Origin: Candidatus Sphingomonas excrementigallinarum
GTDB taxonomy: Bacteria > Pseudomonadota > Alphaproteobacteria > Sphingomonadales > Sphingomonadaceae
Reading direction: 5' to 3'
Assembly (NCBI GenBank): GCA_019112965.1
Contig: DXIH01000070.1
Location: 55,326 to 119,325, forward strand
Length of the DNA stretch: 64,000 bases
The notes below the pieces were generated by a model that saw only the letters and a list, made by a program, of their open reading frames with translations, was not told the DNA's origin and did no database searches. Positions 30,057 to 39,100 of this stretch are shown in pieces; positions within the stretch are counted from its first letter, which is position 1; each line of letters starts with the position of its first letter. Made by a program: the position numbers and the translations under genes.

Positions 30057-31384
30057 CAATCGTAACCCACGAAGCTCGTGAGGAAGCGCATGCACTTGAG
30101 ATCCTGGTTGAACCTCATCCGTAGCCCGCTCTCGGCGTTGCGCATTTCGGAGAAGTAGAGGACGACCTCGCCGGCGGCGCGCTCGTCGACGGATTGGTTG
30201 ATCGTGACCAGGACGTCGGCGGTGCGGACGACTTCGTAGTCGTCGGCTGCGTCGGTGCCGTCCGAGACGTTGCGCTGCGCCTTCTGGGTGCCGGTGCGGT
30301 TGGTCTGATAGCCGGTCAGCACCGCGGCGTTGAAGATCGTGCCCATAGCGCGCAGATCCTGGCCGATCTCGGCGAGGCCGAAGCGCTTGTCCGTGTAGAC
30401 GGTCTCGGGCTTCATGATGCCCAGATAGTCGACGCAGATCAGGTCATAGTCCTGCCCGTTCGCCTGCTTCTTCTTGAGCACGCGGATGAGCTCGGACACC
30501 TTGAGCGTTCGGATCGGGAACGCCTGCACGTCGAAGACGCCAAGGCCGGGCTTCTTCTCCCACGCCTCGACCGCCGCATCGACCTCGGCCTGGCGCTTGA
30601 CCAGCTCCTTGAACGGCACGCCGGAGACGTTCGCATCCGAGCGGTCACCGATGATGTCCTCGGACACTTCGCAGCTGGCGTAGAAGACGCGGAAACCTGC
30701 CTCCGCGGCCTTTAGCGCGAAGGTAATCATGGAGGCCGTCTTGCCCGACTTGGGCGGCCCCATGAGGATGTTGAGCTCCTTGCGGCCCCAGCCGCGGTGC
30801 GGGGTCAGCTGGTTGTCGAGCTCGGGGAAGCCCGTCGTGATGCCGCCGTTGGTGAAGCTGCCGGCCGCTGCCTGGGCGCGGCGCTGCTGGCGTGCCTGGC
30901 GCTGGGTGGTGTAGCTGTGCGCGACCGCGGCATCCGTGGCACCGACTTGCTTGGCCTCCTCGACCGCCGCGAGGGCCTTGGCGATCTTGGTCTCGTCGTC
31001 GGTGTCGAGCGCGTCGGCCATCCCCATCGTGGCGTTGGTCAGCGCCTGCTTGCGAGCGAACTCGGCGATCGTGTCGATGACGAACTGGCGGTCGGAGAGC
31101 GGGTCTTTGTGAATGACGCCGAGGAGGCGCTTGGCCTCCAGCATGTCCGCGACCTTGACCTTCTTGGCGGCGATCAGCCGTTGCATCACCTGGACGTAGG
31201 TCTTGAGGGTGCAGCACGAGCCGTAGCGCTCCAGGTATATCTTTTGGATCGCCACCAGCGCCGCGAGTGTCTCGTTCTCGAAATAGTCGGGCAGGACGAG
31301 ACTGCCGACCGACTGCACGAACACGTCGTCGCGCAGGTAGTGGGCGGCCAGCTGCTCCTGAAAAGCCTGGTCGAACTGTGACAT
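30056..31384 (-). CDS. DnaB-type replicative helicase
   Basis: 442 residues. An N-terminal helical domain (residues 1-150), then a RecA-fold motor: Walker A MGPPKSGKTASM (about 210-221), Walker B DLICVDYLGIM (about 305-315), and a Q-rich motif 3 VLTGYQTNRTG (about 345-355). Hexameric 5'-3' helicase that loads primase at the fork. ATG 31384; upstream are a consensus promoter and class B element. Confidence 0.9.
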   Translation of the reverse strand: MSQFDQAFQEQLAAHYLRDDVFVQSVGSLVLPDYFENETLAALVAIQKIYLERYGSCCTLKTYVQVMQRLIAAKKVKVADMLEAKRLLGVIHKDPLSDRQFVIDTIAEFARKQALTNATMGMADALDTDDETKIAKALAAVEEAKQVGATDAAVAHSYTTQRQARQQRRAQAAAGSFTNGGITTGFPELDNQLTPHRGWGRKELNILMGPPKSGKTASMITFALKAAEAGFRVFYASCEVSEDIIGDRSDANVSGVPFKELVKRQAEVDAAVEAWEKKPGLGVFDVQAFPIRTLKVSELIRVLKKKQANGQDYDLICVDYLGIMKPETVYTDKRFGLAEIGQDLRAMGTIFNAAVLTGYQTNRTGTQKAQRNVSDGTDAADDYEVVRTADVLVTINQSVDERAAGEVVLYFSEMRNAESGLRMRFNQDLKCMRFLTSFVGYD

Positions 31385-31393
31385 GAAACCTCT

Positions 31394-31437
31394 TGTGTGT
31401 GTCGTCACACATACGCTGCGCCCGCGAGCGCTGTCAA
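31394..31437 (-). promoter_or_regulatory. Promoter TTGACA-N17-GTATGT with class B element upstream of helicase gene
   Basis: Perfect -35 TTGACA (31437-31432), 17 bases, GTATGT (31414-31409) on the minus strand. The class B palindrome (TATGTGTGACGACACACACA, 31412-31394) begins within the -10, so a protein bound there would block initiation. The ATG follows 10 bases after the element. Confidence 0.6.
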
Positions 31438-31442
31438 GCGTG

Positions 31443-31462
31443 TGTGTGTCAGCTACTATGCA
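31443..31462 (-). promoter_or_regulatory. Class A element upstream of helicase gene
   Basis: TGCATAGTAGCTGACACACA; its TAG is the stop codon of the 261-residue gene (31458-31456). Lies immediately upstream of the TTGACA promoter, in an activator-like position. Confidence 0.7.
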
Positions 31463-32241
31463 GCGAGAAGACGCGCTCGGTCGATGGTGTTGGCGGGGAA
31501 GTGCCGGCGCGCGATGTGCTCGGGCAGCTGCGGCGTGCGGAAGACGGTGGTGGCAATCGCGGTGGTCGGGTCGCGCCGCTCCTCAATGCGCTCGATCAGC
31601 CAGGCCTGGTAGTTGTCTTGGACCTCGAGCCCGGCATAGTTGTCGAGCGCGTAGAGCGGGTGGCGCGCGGTGAACATGCGATCCTTGATGAGCGTCTCCC
31701 AGCGATCGAGCATGTGCGCCCCGATCTTCGCCCCGTAGAGCTGCGCGGGCGTCGGCAGCCGCTTCCACAGCATGTCCAGCGCCACCTGGTTGCCCAGCTG
31801 ATTGAACTGGTCGTAGGGGATGCCCAGCGCGTCGGCCATCTTCATGGCGTTCCACATGCCGCTGATATGGGCCGCGTCGCGCTCCCAGATCGTGTCGACG
31901 GTATAGTGGACGGTGTTGACCCCGATGAGCCCCACGCCCGCCCCGTTGCGTCCGGTCTGCGCGCGGTGCCAACGGAACTTGGCGGCGGCGACCTTCATCG
32001 CCTTGTAGTGGTGGTGGGCGAACAGGTAGAAGCTGTGCCCTGGCGACAGGCGGCGATAGTCCCACCATTTCGTGCCGTAGACATCCGCGACCTCCGCGAT
32101 GTGCTTGCGAGGCACATGCGCGGCGATCAGGCCCTCGATCCGTGCCGCCGGCAGGTTCGCCCCGTGGAACGCTCCCTGCACGGCGGCCATCAAGACCGCG
32201 TCATCCAGCCGATCGTCAGCCGAGAAGACGCCGAGCGTCAT
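31456..32241 (-). CDS. Unknown protein, 261 residues, between helicase and PhoH genes
   Basis: No family recognised. Rich in aromatic and His residues (KWWDYRRLSPGHSFYLFAHHHYKAMKVA, about 55-82; ARHPLYALDNYAG). Mostly helical, soluble, no signal peptide. The His-rich SFYLFAHHHYK helix could bind metal. ATGA overlap with phoH and position before dnaB suggest a replication role. Stop codon lies in the class A element. Confidence 0.65.
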   Translation of the reverse strand: MTLGVFSADDRLDDAVLMAAVQGAFHGANLPAARIEGLIAAHVPRKHIAEVADVYGTKWWDYRRLSPGHSFYLFAHHHYKAMKVAAAKFRWHRAQTGRNGAGVGLIGVNTVHYTVDTIWERDAAHISGMWNAMKMADALGIPYDQFNQLGNQVALDMLWKRLPTPAQLYGAKIGAHMLDRWETLIKDRMFTARHPLYALDNYAGLEVQDNYQAWLIERIEERRDPTTAIATTVFRTPQLPEHIARRHFPANTIDRARLLAA

Positions 32242-33029
32242 GCAGCGGCAGCCATCGGGATGCGCGCTTGGAAGAAGGCGGGTGCGTGGGCCATGCGGGC
32301 ATAGCGCGCCGAGTAGCCGTAGCAGATCTCGCGGGCGACGCCGGAGCGCACGATGTCCTCGACGCCGAACTCGACATAGCCGAACGACGGATGGCCCTTG
32401 AAGCGCTCGATCGCGTCCTCCAGGCCGGACTTGCCCGCGATGTCCTGCTGCTCCAGGTCACCGTCGATCACCATCGTGGTGCCCTCACCGATGCGCGACA
32501 GGAACAGCTTCATCTGGCGTGGCGTGGTGTTCTGCGCCTCGTCGAGGATGACATAGGCGTTGGCGAAGGTGCGACCGCGCAGGAAGGCGAGGGGAGCGAT
32601 CTCGATCTTGCCGACCTTGATGAGGTATTCGACGTAGCCGGCGCCCAGCCGCTCCTCCAGCACCTCGACCACGGGCTTGGCCCAGGGCGCGATCTTCTCC
32701 AGCAGGTCGCCGGGGAGGAAGCCGAGCTCCTCGTCGCAGCCGACCGCGGGGCGGGTGATGATGATCTTGTCGACCTCTCCGGCCATGAACTTGTCGGCTG
32801 CGTCGCAGCCGGGGACGAACGTCTTGCCGGTGCCGAACTCACCGACCGCGAACGTGACGGCGTAAACGTCGAGCGCGTTCTTGAGGGACGCCTGCGCAGC
32901 GGTGATGGGCTGCCAGGGCTTCTTAGCGGCCTGCGGGCGGGGTTGAACTTGGAGGCCATCGCCGGGAAGCGGTGCAACGTGCTGATCGCGACGTGCGCGC
33001 TTCCCGGTCTGGCGGGCCTGCTTGGTCAT
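32238..33029 (-). CDS. phoH: PhoH-like ATPase
   Basis: 263 residues. Walker A VGEFGTGKTFV (about 64-74), then ITRPAVGCDEELGFLPGDLLEKIAPW (about 90-115) and Walker B YVILDEAQNTTPRQMKLFLSR (about 158-178), TMVIDGDLEQQD: all characteristic PhoH family segments (superfamily 1-like ATPase/RNA helicase). PhoH is common in large phages; its role in infection is unsettled, perhaps RNA metabolism. GGAGTGACC precedes ATG 33029. First gene of the operon. Confidence 0.9.
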   Translation of the reverse strand: MTKQARQTGKRARRDQHVAPLPGDGLQVQPRPQAAKKPWQPITAAQASLKNALDVYAVTFAVGEFGTGKTFVPGCDAADKFMAGEVDKIIITRPAVGCDEELGFLPGDLLEKIAPWAKPVVEVLEERLGAGYVEYLIKVGKIEIAPLAFLRGRTFANAYVILDEAQNTTPRQMKLFLSRIGEGTTMVIDGDLEQQDIAGKSGLEDAIERFKGHPSFGYVEFGVEDIVRSGVAREICYGYSARYARMAHAPAFFQARIPMAAAA

Positions 33030-33053
33030 TGGTCACTCCTAAACGCGAGGTGT

Positions 33054-33090
33054 TGTGTGTGTCGTAACGCACACATAATACCACACGCAA
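33054..33090 (-). promoter_or_regulatory. Promoter TTGCGT-N17-TTACGA with class B element upstream of phoH
   Basis: Minus strand TTGCGT (33090-33085), 17 bases, TTACGA (33067-33062). The TTACGA forms the centre of the class B palindrome TATGTGTGCG-TTACG-ACACACACA (33076-33054). A second -10-like TGGTATTAT lies in the spacer. Same geometry as at 60116 and 63800. Confidence 0.55.
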
Positions 33091-33132
33091 GAGCTTATTT
33101 CGCGGGTTGAATTATCTTTGGTCCGCGGGGTC

Positions 33133-33573
33133 TTATACGACCGACTTGAGCCAGGTGGCGACGTCGAAGCTCGGGCACGCCTTCTTTACGCCCGGCCAAT
33201 CGCGGTGACCGCGCACCACCACGGCGGGGAACTCGGCGCGCAGCTTCTTGACCAGCTCGGCCATCGCCTTCTTCTGGCCATCGGTGCGCGTGTCGGCAGG
33301 CGTCATCGCCTTGTCGTTCTCGACGCCGCCGACGTAGCAGATGCCGATGTTGCCGGTATTGGCGCCGCCAGTGTGGGCGCCGCGCTGGTCGTGTCGCAAG
33401 GTCTGCTTCACCGTGCCATCGAGCTCGATGACGTAGTGGTAGCTCGTCTGGCCGAACTTATCCTGATCCCATTTCGAGATCGTCTCGGCCGTCACGTTTC
33501 GGCCGCGCGGGGTCGCCGCACAATGGATCGTGACGAACTTTATCGCCTTGGGGTTCATCCACGCGATTGCCAT
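33133..33573 (-). CDS. Endolysin: N-acetylmuramoyl-L-alanine amidase (T7 lysozyme-like, Amidase_2)
   Basis: 146 residues. Zn-amidase motifs: FVTIHCAATPRGRNV (first His, about residue 17), SYHYVIELDGTV (about 40-51), RHDQRGAHTGGANTGNIGICYVGG (about 59-82) and VVRGHRDWPGVKKACPSFD (second His and Cys ligand, about 115-133). It cleaves the amide bond of peptidoglycan to release progeny. No signal peptide, so it needs a holin. Downstream of the membrane genes 34584-33687. Confidence 0.92.
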   Translation of the reverse strand: MAIAWMNPKAIKFVTIHCAATPRGRNVTAETISKWDQDKFGQTSYHYVIELDGTVKQTLRHDQRGAHTGGANTGNIGICYVGGVENDKAMTPADTRTDGQKKAMAELVKKLRAEFPAVVVRGHRDWPGVKKACPSFDVATWLKSVV

Positions 33574-33587
33574 CGCTCTACTCCTTG

Positions 33588-33630
33588 TGTGTGTGAATCA
33601 CAATGCACGGCAGACGTGGGTCTGCCGTGC
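33588..33630 (-). terminator. 11-bp hairpin abutting a class A-like element
   Basis: Perfect stem GCACGGCAGAC/GTCTGCCGTGC (33630-33620 with 33615-33605), 4-base loop, followed directly on the minus strand by TGCATTGTGATTCACACACA (33607-33588), a variant class A element sharing the hairpin's last bases. The pair separates the holin genes from the amidase: terminator or attenuator, then promoter/operator. Confidence 0.6.
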
Positions 33631-33687
33631 GGTGGGGGTTGAAAGCGGCTGGGCGATGGCGATGAGCGCGGCGATGACCGTGCGCAT
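33598..33687 (-). CDS. Doubtful 29-residue hydrophobic ORF
   Basis: Starts MRTVIAALIAIAQPL with a TGATG overlap to the holin-like gene, so it could be a small membrane peptide of the lysis cassette. However its second half runs through the 11-bp hairpin at 33605-33630, so it may just be leader sequence of a terminator. Confidence 0.25.
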   Translation of the reverse strand: MRTVIAALIAIAQPLSTPTARQTHVCRAL

Positions 33688-34067
33688 CAGTCGCCCTTCT
33701 TCATACCAGGGATACTCGGCAGGATGTCCTTGAGGACGGTGCCGAGCGTCTTGAACGGGCTCTCGCTGAACTCCTTGGACGCCTTCACGAAGCCGAGCAC
33801 GATGTTCTCGGCCATGACGGCGAACACGCCCGCGCCGAACAACATCCAGCCGGTGCCCCAATTCTGGAGCAGCATGCCGCCCACGACTGCACCCAGGCCG
33901 CCGAAGATGCAGCCGGCGAGTAGCCGGATCGCCGTGCGGCGCGTCTCGTCGAAGATCGAGACCAGGAGCGTCATGAGCGAGCCGCCAAGGAAGAACCAGA
34001 CGTGCCCGACGAGCGCGGCGTAATTGTTCGCGAACTGTGTCGCGGCATTGGTGGCCTGACCCGGCAT
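33687..34067 (-). CDS. Holin-like membrane protein
   Basis: 126 residues with three predicted membrane helices: GHVWFFLGGSLMTLLVSIF (about 22-40), IRLLAGCIFGGLGAVVGGMLL (about 47-67) and GWMLFGAGVFAVMAENIVLGF (about 73-93), then a charged cytoplasmic C-terminus (KASKEFSESPFK). This fits a class I holin next to the endolysin. ATG 34067 overlaps the previous stop (TGATG). Confidence 0.65.
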   Translation of the reverse strand: MPGQATNAATQFANNYAALVGHVWFFLGGSLMTLLVSIFDETRRTAIRLLAGCIFGGLGAVVGGMLLQNWGTGWMLFGAGVFAVMAENIVLGFVKASKEFSESPFKTLGTVLKDILPSIPGMKKGD

Positions 34068-34417
34068 CACTTACTCCACAGGAAGCGGGGCTCTTGGCCG
34101 CGTTCGTTTTTGAGTTTGGTCTTGAGGAACAGGTGCGCCGCGGTGAACAGCAGGCCCATTCCGGCGTGGAAGGTCATCCACATCGCTGTGTGCTGGGAGC
34201 CGACGAGCGCCGGTCCGTCGATGTAGATCCAGAAGGCGATGACGCAGGCATGCGCGATCGAGAACATGGTCGACATGCTGACCCAGACATAAGCGAGGGC
34301 GTTTTCGCGTCCGCGCTTGAGGTCAGACAGGGTGAAAACCCAATCGCGGCCGGAGCCGACGACTTTGAGGCCCGACGCAACAGCGAGAATCGAGCAGAGG
34401 AGGGCGAAGTAGATCAC
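34067..34417 (-). CDS. Three-helix membrane protein of the lysis cassette
   Basis: 116 residues from GTG 34417 (GTGA overlap). Hydrophobic helices at the N-terminus (IYFALLCSILAVASGLKVVG), about 48-68 and about 82-100. Basic C-terminal end. Could be a second holin, an antiholin or an unrelated inner-membrane protein; position next to the holin and amidase supports lysis. Confidence 0.55.
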   Translation of the reverse strand: MIYFALLCSILAVASGLKVVGSGRDWVFTLSDLKRGRENALAYVWVSMSTMFSIAHACVIAFWIYIDGPALVGSQHTAMWMTFHAGMGLLFTAAHLFLKTKLKNERGQEPRFLWSK

Positions 34418-34584
34418 TCGGTCACCTTCGGCAGGTGGAAGCCGATAGGATCGCGCGCGGGCTCGGTCGGCGCCTGATCGGTGGCGAGGTCTTCGAGATC
34501 CCGGCGCTCGCGGTTCTTGACCCAGCGCCAAATGGCGTAAAGGGCAACCGCGCCAAGGATCAGCAGAACGCTTTTGCAGTCCAT
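34414..34584 (-). CDS. Single-pass membrane protein, possible spanin component
   Basis: 56 residues: a short MDCKSV start, one N-terminal membrane helix (LLILGAVALYAIWRWV), then a charged, Pro-containing tail. The topology (N-in, C-out) and the lysis-cassette location are compatible with a short inner-membrane spanin, but the coiled-coil region usual for spanins is very short. First gene of the cassette. Confidence 0.5.
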   Translation of the reverse strand: MDCKSVLLILGAVALYAIWRWVKNRERRDLEDLATDQAPTEPARDPIGFHLPKVTE

Positions 34585-34591
34585 GCGGATT

Positions 34592-34660
34592 GTTCCCGTT
34601 GCATGTGTGTGTCAGTTGCCATGCAGTCTACCACGGCCAGTGCCACCATGCAACGGGAAC
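34592..34660. repeat. 14-bp perfect inverted repeat enclosing a class A element and promoter
   Basis: Arms GTTCCCGTTGCATG (34592-34605) and CATGCAACGGGAAC (34647-34660), perfect over 14 bp. The 41-base centre contains a class A element (34606-34625). A -35-like TTGCAT (34653-34648, inside the right arm) is 17 bases from TAGACT (34630-34625) on the minus strand. As RNA it would be a long stem-loop with the element in the loop. Confidence 0.6.
34606..34625 (-). promoter_or_regulatory. Class A element upstream of the lysis cassette
   Basis: TGCATGGCAACTGACACACA, 22 bases before the first lysis-cassette ATG, inside the loop of the 14-bp inverted repeat. Confidence 0.72.
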
Positions 34661-34667
34661 GCTTTGG

Positions 34668-35057
34668 TTAGCCTTCGTCCGCCTCGGCCGTTTCGTCCGC
34701 ATCGGGCTTGGCGCTGGCCGAGCTGGGGCTCGTGGGCGCTGGGGCGATCATCACGACGGGAGCAACGACAGTCTCGGACGGCGCTGCGGTCGCGACGGCG
34801 TGTTCAAGACGCGGCATGATCTCGGAGAGCGCCTGGACGTGGATCGAAAGCATGTTGTCGGCGGCATAGGTCCGCGTGACCTCGGTCATCTTCGACGTCA
34901 CCTCCTTCCAGGCGTCGCTGTCGATCAGCGCCTTGACAGGTGCCCAATAGGCAGCCCGCTTCGCAGCCGCGTCTTCGGCCTGGCGCTTGAGCTCCGCATT
35001 CACGATCGCCTGCGCTTCCGCCAGCTTCTCGGGGGTGTATTCAACATTATCAGCCAT
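34668..35057 (-). CDS. Helical hypothetical protein with acidic tail
   Basis: 129 residues: helical charged N-terminal 90 residues (EYTPEKLAEAQAIVNAELKRQAEDAAAKR), then a Pro/Ala/Ser linker and Asp/Glu-rich end. No family recognised. Monocistronic, between the tail genes and the lysis cassette, preceded by an element with a palindromic left half. Confidence 0.55.
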   Translation of the reverse strand: MADNVEYTPEKLAEAQAIVNAELKRQAEDAAAKRAAYWAPVKALIDSDAWKEVTSKMTEVTRTYAADNMLSIHVQALSEIMPRLEHAVATAAPSETVVAPVVMIAPAPTSPSSASAKPDADETAEADEG

Positions 35058-35083
35058 CAGCTTCTCCGCAATCTCGCAATCTG

Positions 35084-35103
35084 TGTGTGTCAGTCAACAT
35101 AAC
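35084..35103 (-). promoter_or_regulatory. Hybrid class A/B element
   Basis: Minus strand GTTATGTTGACTGACACACA: the class A right half with a TTGACT centre and a left half (TGTTATGTT) closer to class B. Upstream of the 129-residue gene by 26 bases. Confidence 0.6.
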
Positions 35104-35109
35104 ACATTG

Positions 35110-35862
35110 TCAAATGCCTGTCACGTCGACCAGCATGGCGTTCTCGATCTGGATGCGCCAAAACTCGCGGGCGGGATCAGGGCTTGGACCATAGTTCGTT
35201 TGCCCAAGAACGTCGTCAAAGCTCACTTCGCCGATCGAGGCGGTCGTATCGCTCCATCGTATGCCATGCAGCTTGCCGTGCATCTGACGATACCATTGTT
35301 GCGGGCGGCCTTCATTGCCCGGATCATCGCCGATGATGACGGGGCCAGAGCCGCCGCCTACGACGCCCTCTGTCTCATATTCTTCGCCGGCCATCATCGG
35401 CTGGATCGCCGCGTATTTTCGGCCGCCTGGCATGGTGACCGACGACCCAAGGCCGCTGATGAAGCCCGAGATGACCATCGTATCGAGGTGCGAGGAAAAG
35501 GTGCATTTCCCATCCTCGGAGAACATCTCAAGCCCCCAGCCCTTAACCGGAAACTCGCTGGCGCGGGCGAAGAAGTAATACTCGAAAGATGACCCCACCC
35601 CGGCGTCGCACTGGAAGATCTCATACCGCTGCCCGTTCGCATCTTGCGAGATGCCGCCGCGCGCGACGTAGAAGCCGGCCCGCGTTGCGATGAGGTATCG
35701 ATCCAGGCCAGCCGGGATGGGCACCTTCGCGGTGCTCGGCGAGGTATTCGCTGCAAAGCGCGGGCCTGATGCGATGGTGCCCTTGGTGTGCAGTGCGAAC
35801 GTCATCATGCTGGCGTCGAATTGCAGTCGCCCATTCTCACGATAGATTTGGAGGTTTGCCAT
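35110..35862 (-). CDS. Tail-associated hypothetical protein, 250 residues
   Basis: No family recognised. Beta-rich with many Gly/Ser/Tyr; opens MANLQIYRENGRLQFDASMM, a start seen in small tail-tip or fibre-associated proteins. Directly follows the fibre and the 103-residue gene (TAATG overlap), so it is probably a receptor-binding accessory or tail-tip decoration. Confidence 0.55.
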   Translation of the reverse strand: MANLQIYRENGRLQFDASMMTFALHTKGTIASGPRFAANTSPSTAKVPIPAGLDRYLIATRAGFYVARGGISQDANGQRYEIFQCDAGVGSSFEYYFFARASEFPVKGWGLEMFSEDGKCTFSSHLDTMVISGFISGLGSSVTMPGGRKYAAIQPMMAGEEYETEGVVGGGSGPVIIGDDPGNEGRPQQWYRQMHGKLHGIRWSDTTASIGEVSFDDVLGQTNYGPSPDPAREFWRIQIENAMLVDVTGI

Positions 35863-36173
35863 TAACGGATTCCGTAAAGAATAGTGCTGCGAGGGCGTGT
35901 GCTTGGGCTTCCGCTATCCGCATACGGCCATGTCCAGCGCAGATAGTTGCCGTCGAAGCGCAGGCGTGCGTTCGCCCCGTCTCTGTCGATCAGCCCTTGC
36001 GCGATGGTGACAAAGAAAGGGTCACCCTGCGAGAAGCGCGCATCGTAGATCGCGCCCTCCTGCGGCGTGCCATTGCCCCCGAGTGACAGCTCCCCGAGAA
36101 GGAGAGCCGTCACTGTGGTCGTGTCGATCCGCTGGCGACCATCTGGCGCCCAGACTTGCAATCCGGCAGCCAT
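35862..36173 (-). CDS. Tail-associated hypothetical protein, 103 residues
   Basis: Opens MAAGLQVWAPDGRQRIDTTT, resembling the short beta-sandwich-like proteins that follow J-like genes in many siphophages. One base after the fibre stop; coupled to the 250-residue gene. No catalytic motif visible. Confidence 0.55.
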   Translation of the reverse strand: MAAGLQVWAPDGRQRIDTTTVTALLLGELSLGGNGTPQEGAIYDARFSQGDPFFVTIAQGLIDRDGANARLRFDGNYLRWTWPYADSGSPSTRPRSTILYGIR

Positions 36174-36174
36174 G

Positions 36175-39100
36175 CTAAATGCTCAACCGGACGGCCTGCT
36201 GGCCGTTGGCATAATAGAGGTTCAGCCCGTTGCCGTTGACGATGCACGTCCCATTCGCGTTACCGCCGGAGAAGCGCACATCACCGACGATGTCGACGCC
36301 AGCGCCGCCATTCGCGTCGGCGTGGACCGTCATCTGCGCACGGTTGTTCCCCGCGACCGCCTGGACTTGCCAGTAGGCGGCCACCTTCCCGTTGATGTTT
36401 GCGACGGCACTCTCGGTCTGGCTGACGCGCGCGATGAGATTACTGTCCGCCACCTTGCGCGCCTGGATCTCACCTGCGGTCGCAGGGCGCATGACAATGC
36501 GATGCCAGAGCGTGCGAACGAACCCGAAGTTCGTATCGCCCTGGAACCCAGACCAGCCGGCCATCAGGTAGAGCGTCGCGCCGTTGCTCTGCTGCGGATT
36601 GTAGAACAGCCAAGTGAACCGTCGAGCCGCGTTGCCGATGTCGCCGAAGCGTTCAGCGGTGTCGTTGTTCGTCGCGAGACCGAAGTTGAAAGACGAGCCG
36701 TTGTTGAAATTGCAATGGACGCCCGACCCGCTCCAGTTGCCGTCTTCTCCAGTTACGTCGACCTCGAAGGCATACCAGCCCGGCGCGAGCGGTCCCGGAA
36801 CGTCCTGCGCCACACCGTTGTTGATGCCGTTGCGGTCGATCTGGAGCACTGCGCGCGCGCCGTAGGCCGACGTCCGATCAGAAGCGCCGATGTATGCGCC
36901 ATTGTCCTGCGCCCACACGCGCCAGTTCGGCGGCGGGCCGGCGGAGCCAGGTCCCCAACCAGGCGCGTTGAAGGTGCCGTTGCGCAGCAGGTTGTTGCTG
37001 TCGTTGCTTACCTGCGCCTCGACGATCGACGTGCGGCTTGAGATTGCATTGTCGCGGCTCGCGCTGGCACTCGCCTCGTCACGGATACGGGCCGCAAGCC
37101 AAGAATCCTGGCCGCCGCTGATCTGCGCCTCGGTGGTCGACAGGCGGTTGCTCAATGCGCCGTCCGCATTCGACCGAGCAGTGGCCTCGTCGTTGATGCG
37201 AGCATTAGCAGCGACGATATCGGCGGCATTCTTGACGCCGGCGATATCACCAGGGCCAGCAGGACGGAGCGACAGCTTGAACCAGGTGATGTAGTTGGAC
37301 GCTCGCGCGCGCCCAAAACCAGACCACCCTGCCATAGCGTGAAGGTTCAGCGACGTCTGGGTTACGTCGAAGGTCTTCACCCAAGTGCGGGTTTCGCCAT
37401 CGTTGCTGTCGCGCACCTGACCGTTGATGTCGGGATCGCTCAAGAAGTCGATATTGTAGATACCGGAGAGGGTAACACCCGAGCCCGAAAGGGAGCCCGC
37501 ATCACGGCGGGCGGTAACTTCGACCACCCACTTCCCCGCCCAGGTCGAAACAACCTGATAGAAGCCGCACTCCGCATTGGCGTTATGTTGCGTGTAGACC
37601 GAATAAGGGCTACCGCTGATACCGCCCTGGCGAGTGATCGTATAGTTACCCTCGGAAACCCAATCGCCCCAACCAGTGGGGTTGCGCTGCCCATCGGGCC
37701 AATTCGAGAAGCGCGAATTGGCGCTCATCTCGCCACCGCTGACGACGTTGTAGTTCGCCTCGATCTTTGAAGTGCGCGACGCCAGCGCGCTATCCGCGTT
37801 CGCGCGGGCGTTTGCCTCGTCGGAGATCTTGGCATTGAGCACGACTGCCGTCTTGCCAGTGCCGAGATTGGGGCGGCCCTGAACCATGTCGAACTTGATA
37901 TCGAGGAAGGCTTGCGGGCTTACGTCCGTGTCACCTTGGTAAAATTCCATGCCTCCGCCGCGGCCGACACCGGCACGGCCAATGAGGATATATGCCGAGT
38001 GGCTGCGGAAGGACGGCGAGAAGAAATCCTCGCCCGCACCAACGCGCGCCATAGCGTCACCAAGGCCACGCTCGAAGCGGCCGGTCATCGGCTCGTCTGC
38101 GGTGTAGATGACCACTGTTCGGCCAGCTTCGATCGCGTTCAACCAGTTGGCCATAGCCTGGCGATGCTGGTCGTTTCCGTAGACGTCGTAGCTGTCGACG
38201 TTGGAGATTACGTTGCTGTTCATCTGGAAGACGATCACCGTATAGCTACGGTTGTAATCGCCCCAACGTTGACCAGCGCCATTGTAGATACCGGCGCCAA
38301 CAATCAATCCAGATGTCGCGGCATTACCGGAGCAGACGACACGAAACTTCTCCGGGAGGCGGTTGTAATTCGCCTCCAAGGTGGACGTGCGGCCCGCGAT
38401 CGCGGAGTCTGCATTTGCACGAGTGGTTTCCTCGTTGCTGATACGGGCGTTCGCCGCCGAGGCGCTACGTGTTGCTGCCAGCGTGCCTGGGAACGGCGTT
38501 TCCGTCCCGTCGACGAGCTCGACCATTGGTCGGCCGAAAGCCTGGTAGGAGCCGTTGTAGGCATAATACTGATAGGCGCGGTGCTGCGGCGGCAAACCAT
38601 CCGGTCGGAAGTTGAAGTTTTGACCAGTGGTGAATTGCTCACCCGTGACCATATCCCACACACCTGCACCGGCATGGGACTTGCCCGTCGAATTGCGCGG
38701 GAAGATGTAGCCGACGAACAGATACCAGCGGTTAGGAATGAGGTTGCTGGCGACTGCGAAATACGGGTTGCCGTAAGGGTCAGTGCTGTTCAGGCCGGCG
38801 ACGTTCTCCGTGCCCCAATAGGCCGTGCGCTGGCCCGCGCCTCCGAGCTGCGCGATCGGGACTGCAAAGCGGTAGGTCTTGTCGGGATCGAGAGGAGCCG
38901 TGCTCATGCTCTGCCATCCACCTGCTGCGCCACCACTGCCGTCAGCCTGACACAGCCAAGCATCGCCCGACGAGCCATCGGCGAGCGGGATGGCGTCGAA
39001 ATTGCCACCGTGGGGGAACTGGACAATTTCGTTCCGCTGACCGCCGTTCAACGGCCACTGGGGGGCGTTGCCCTGCCTCCACCAACCAACGTCGATCAGG

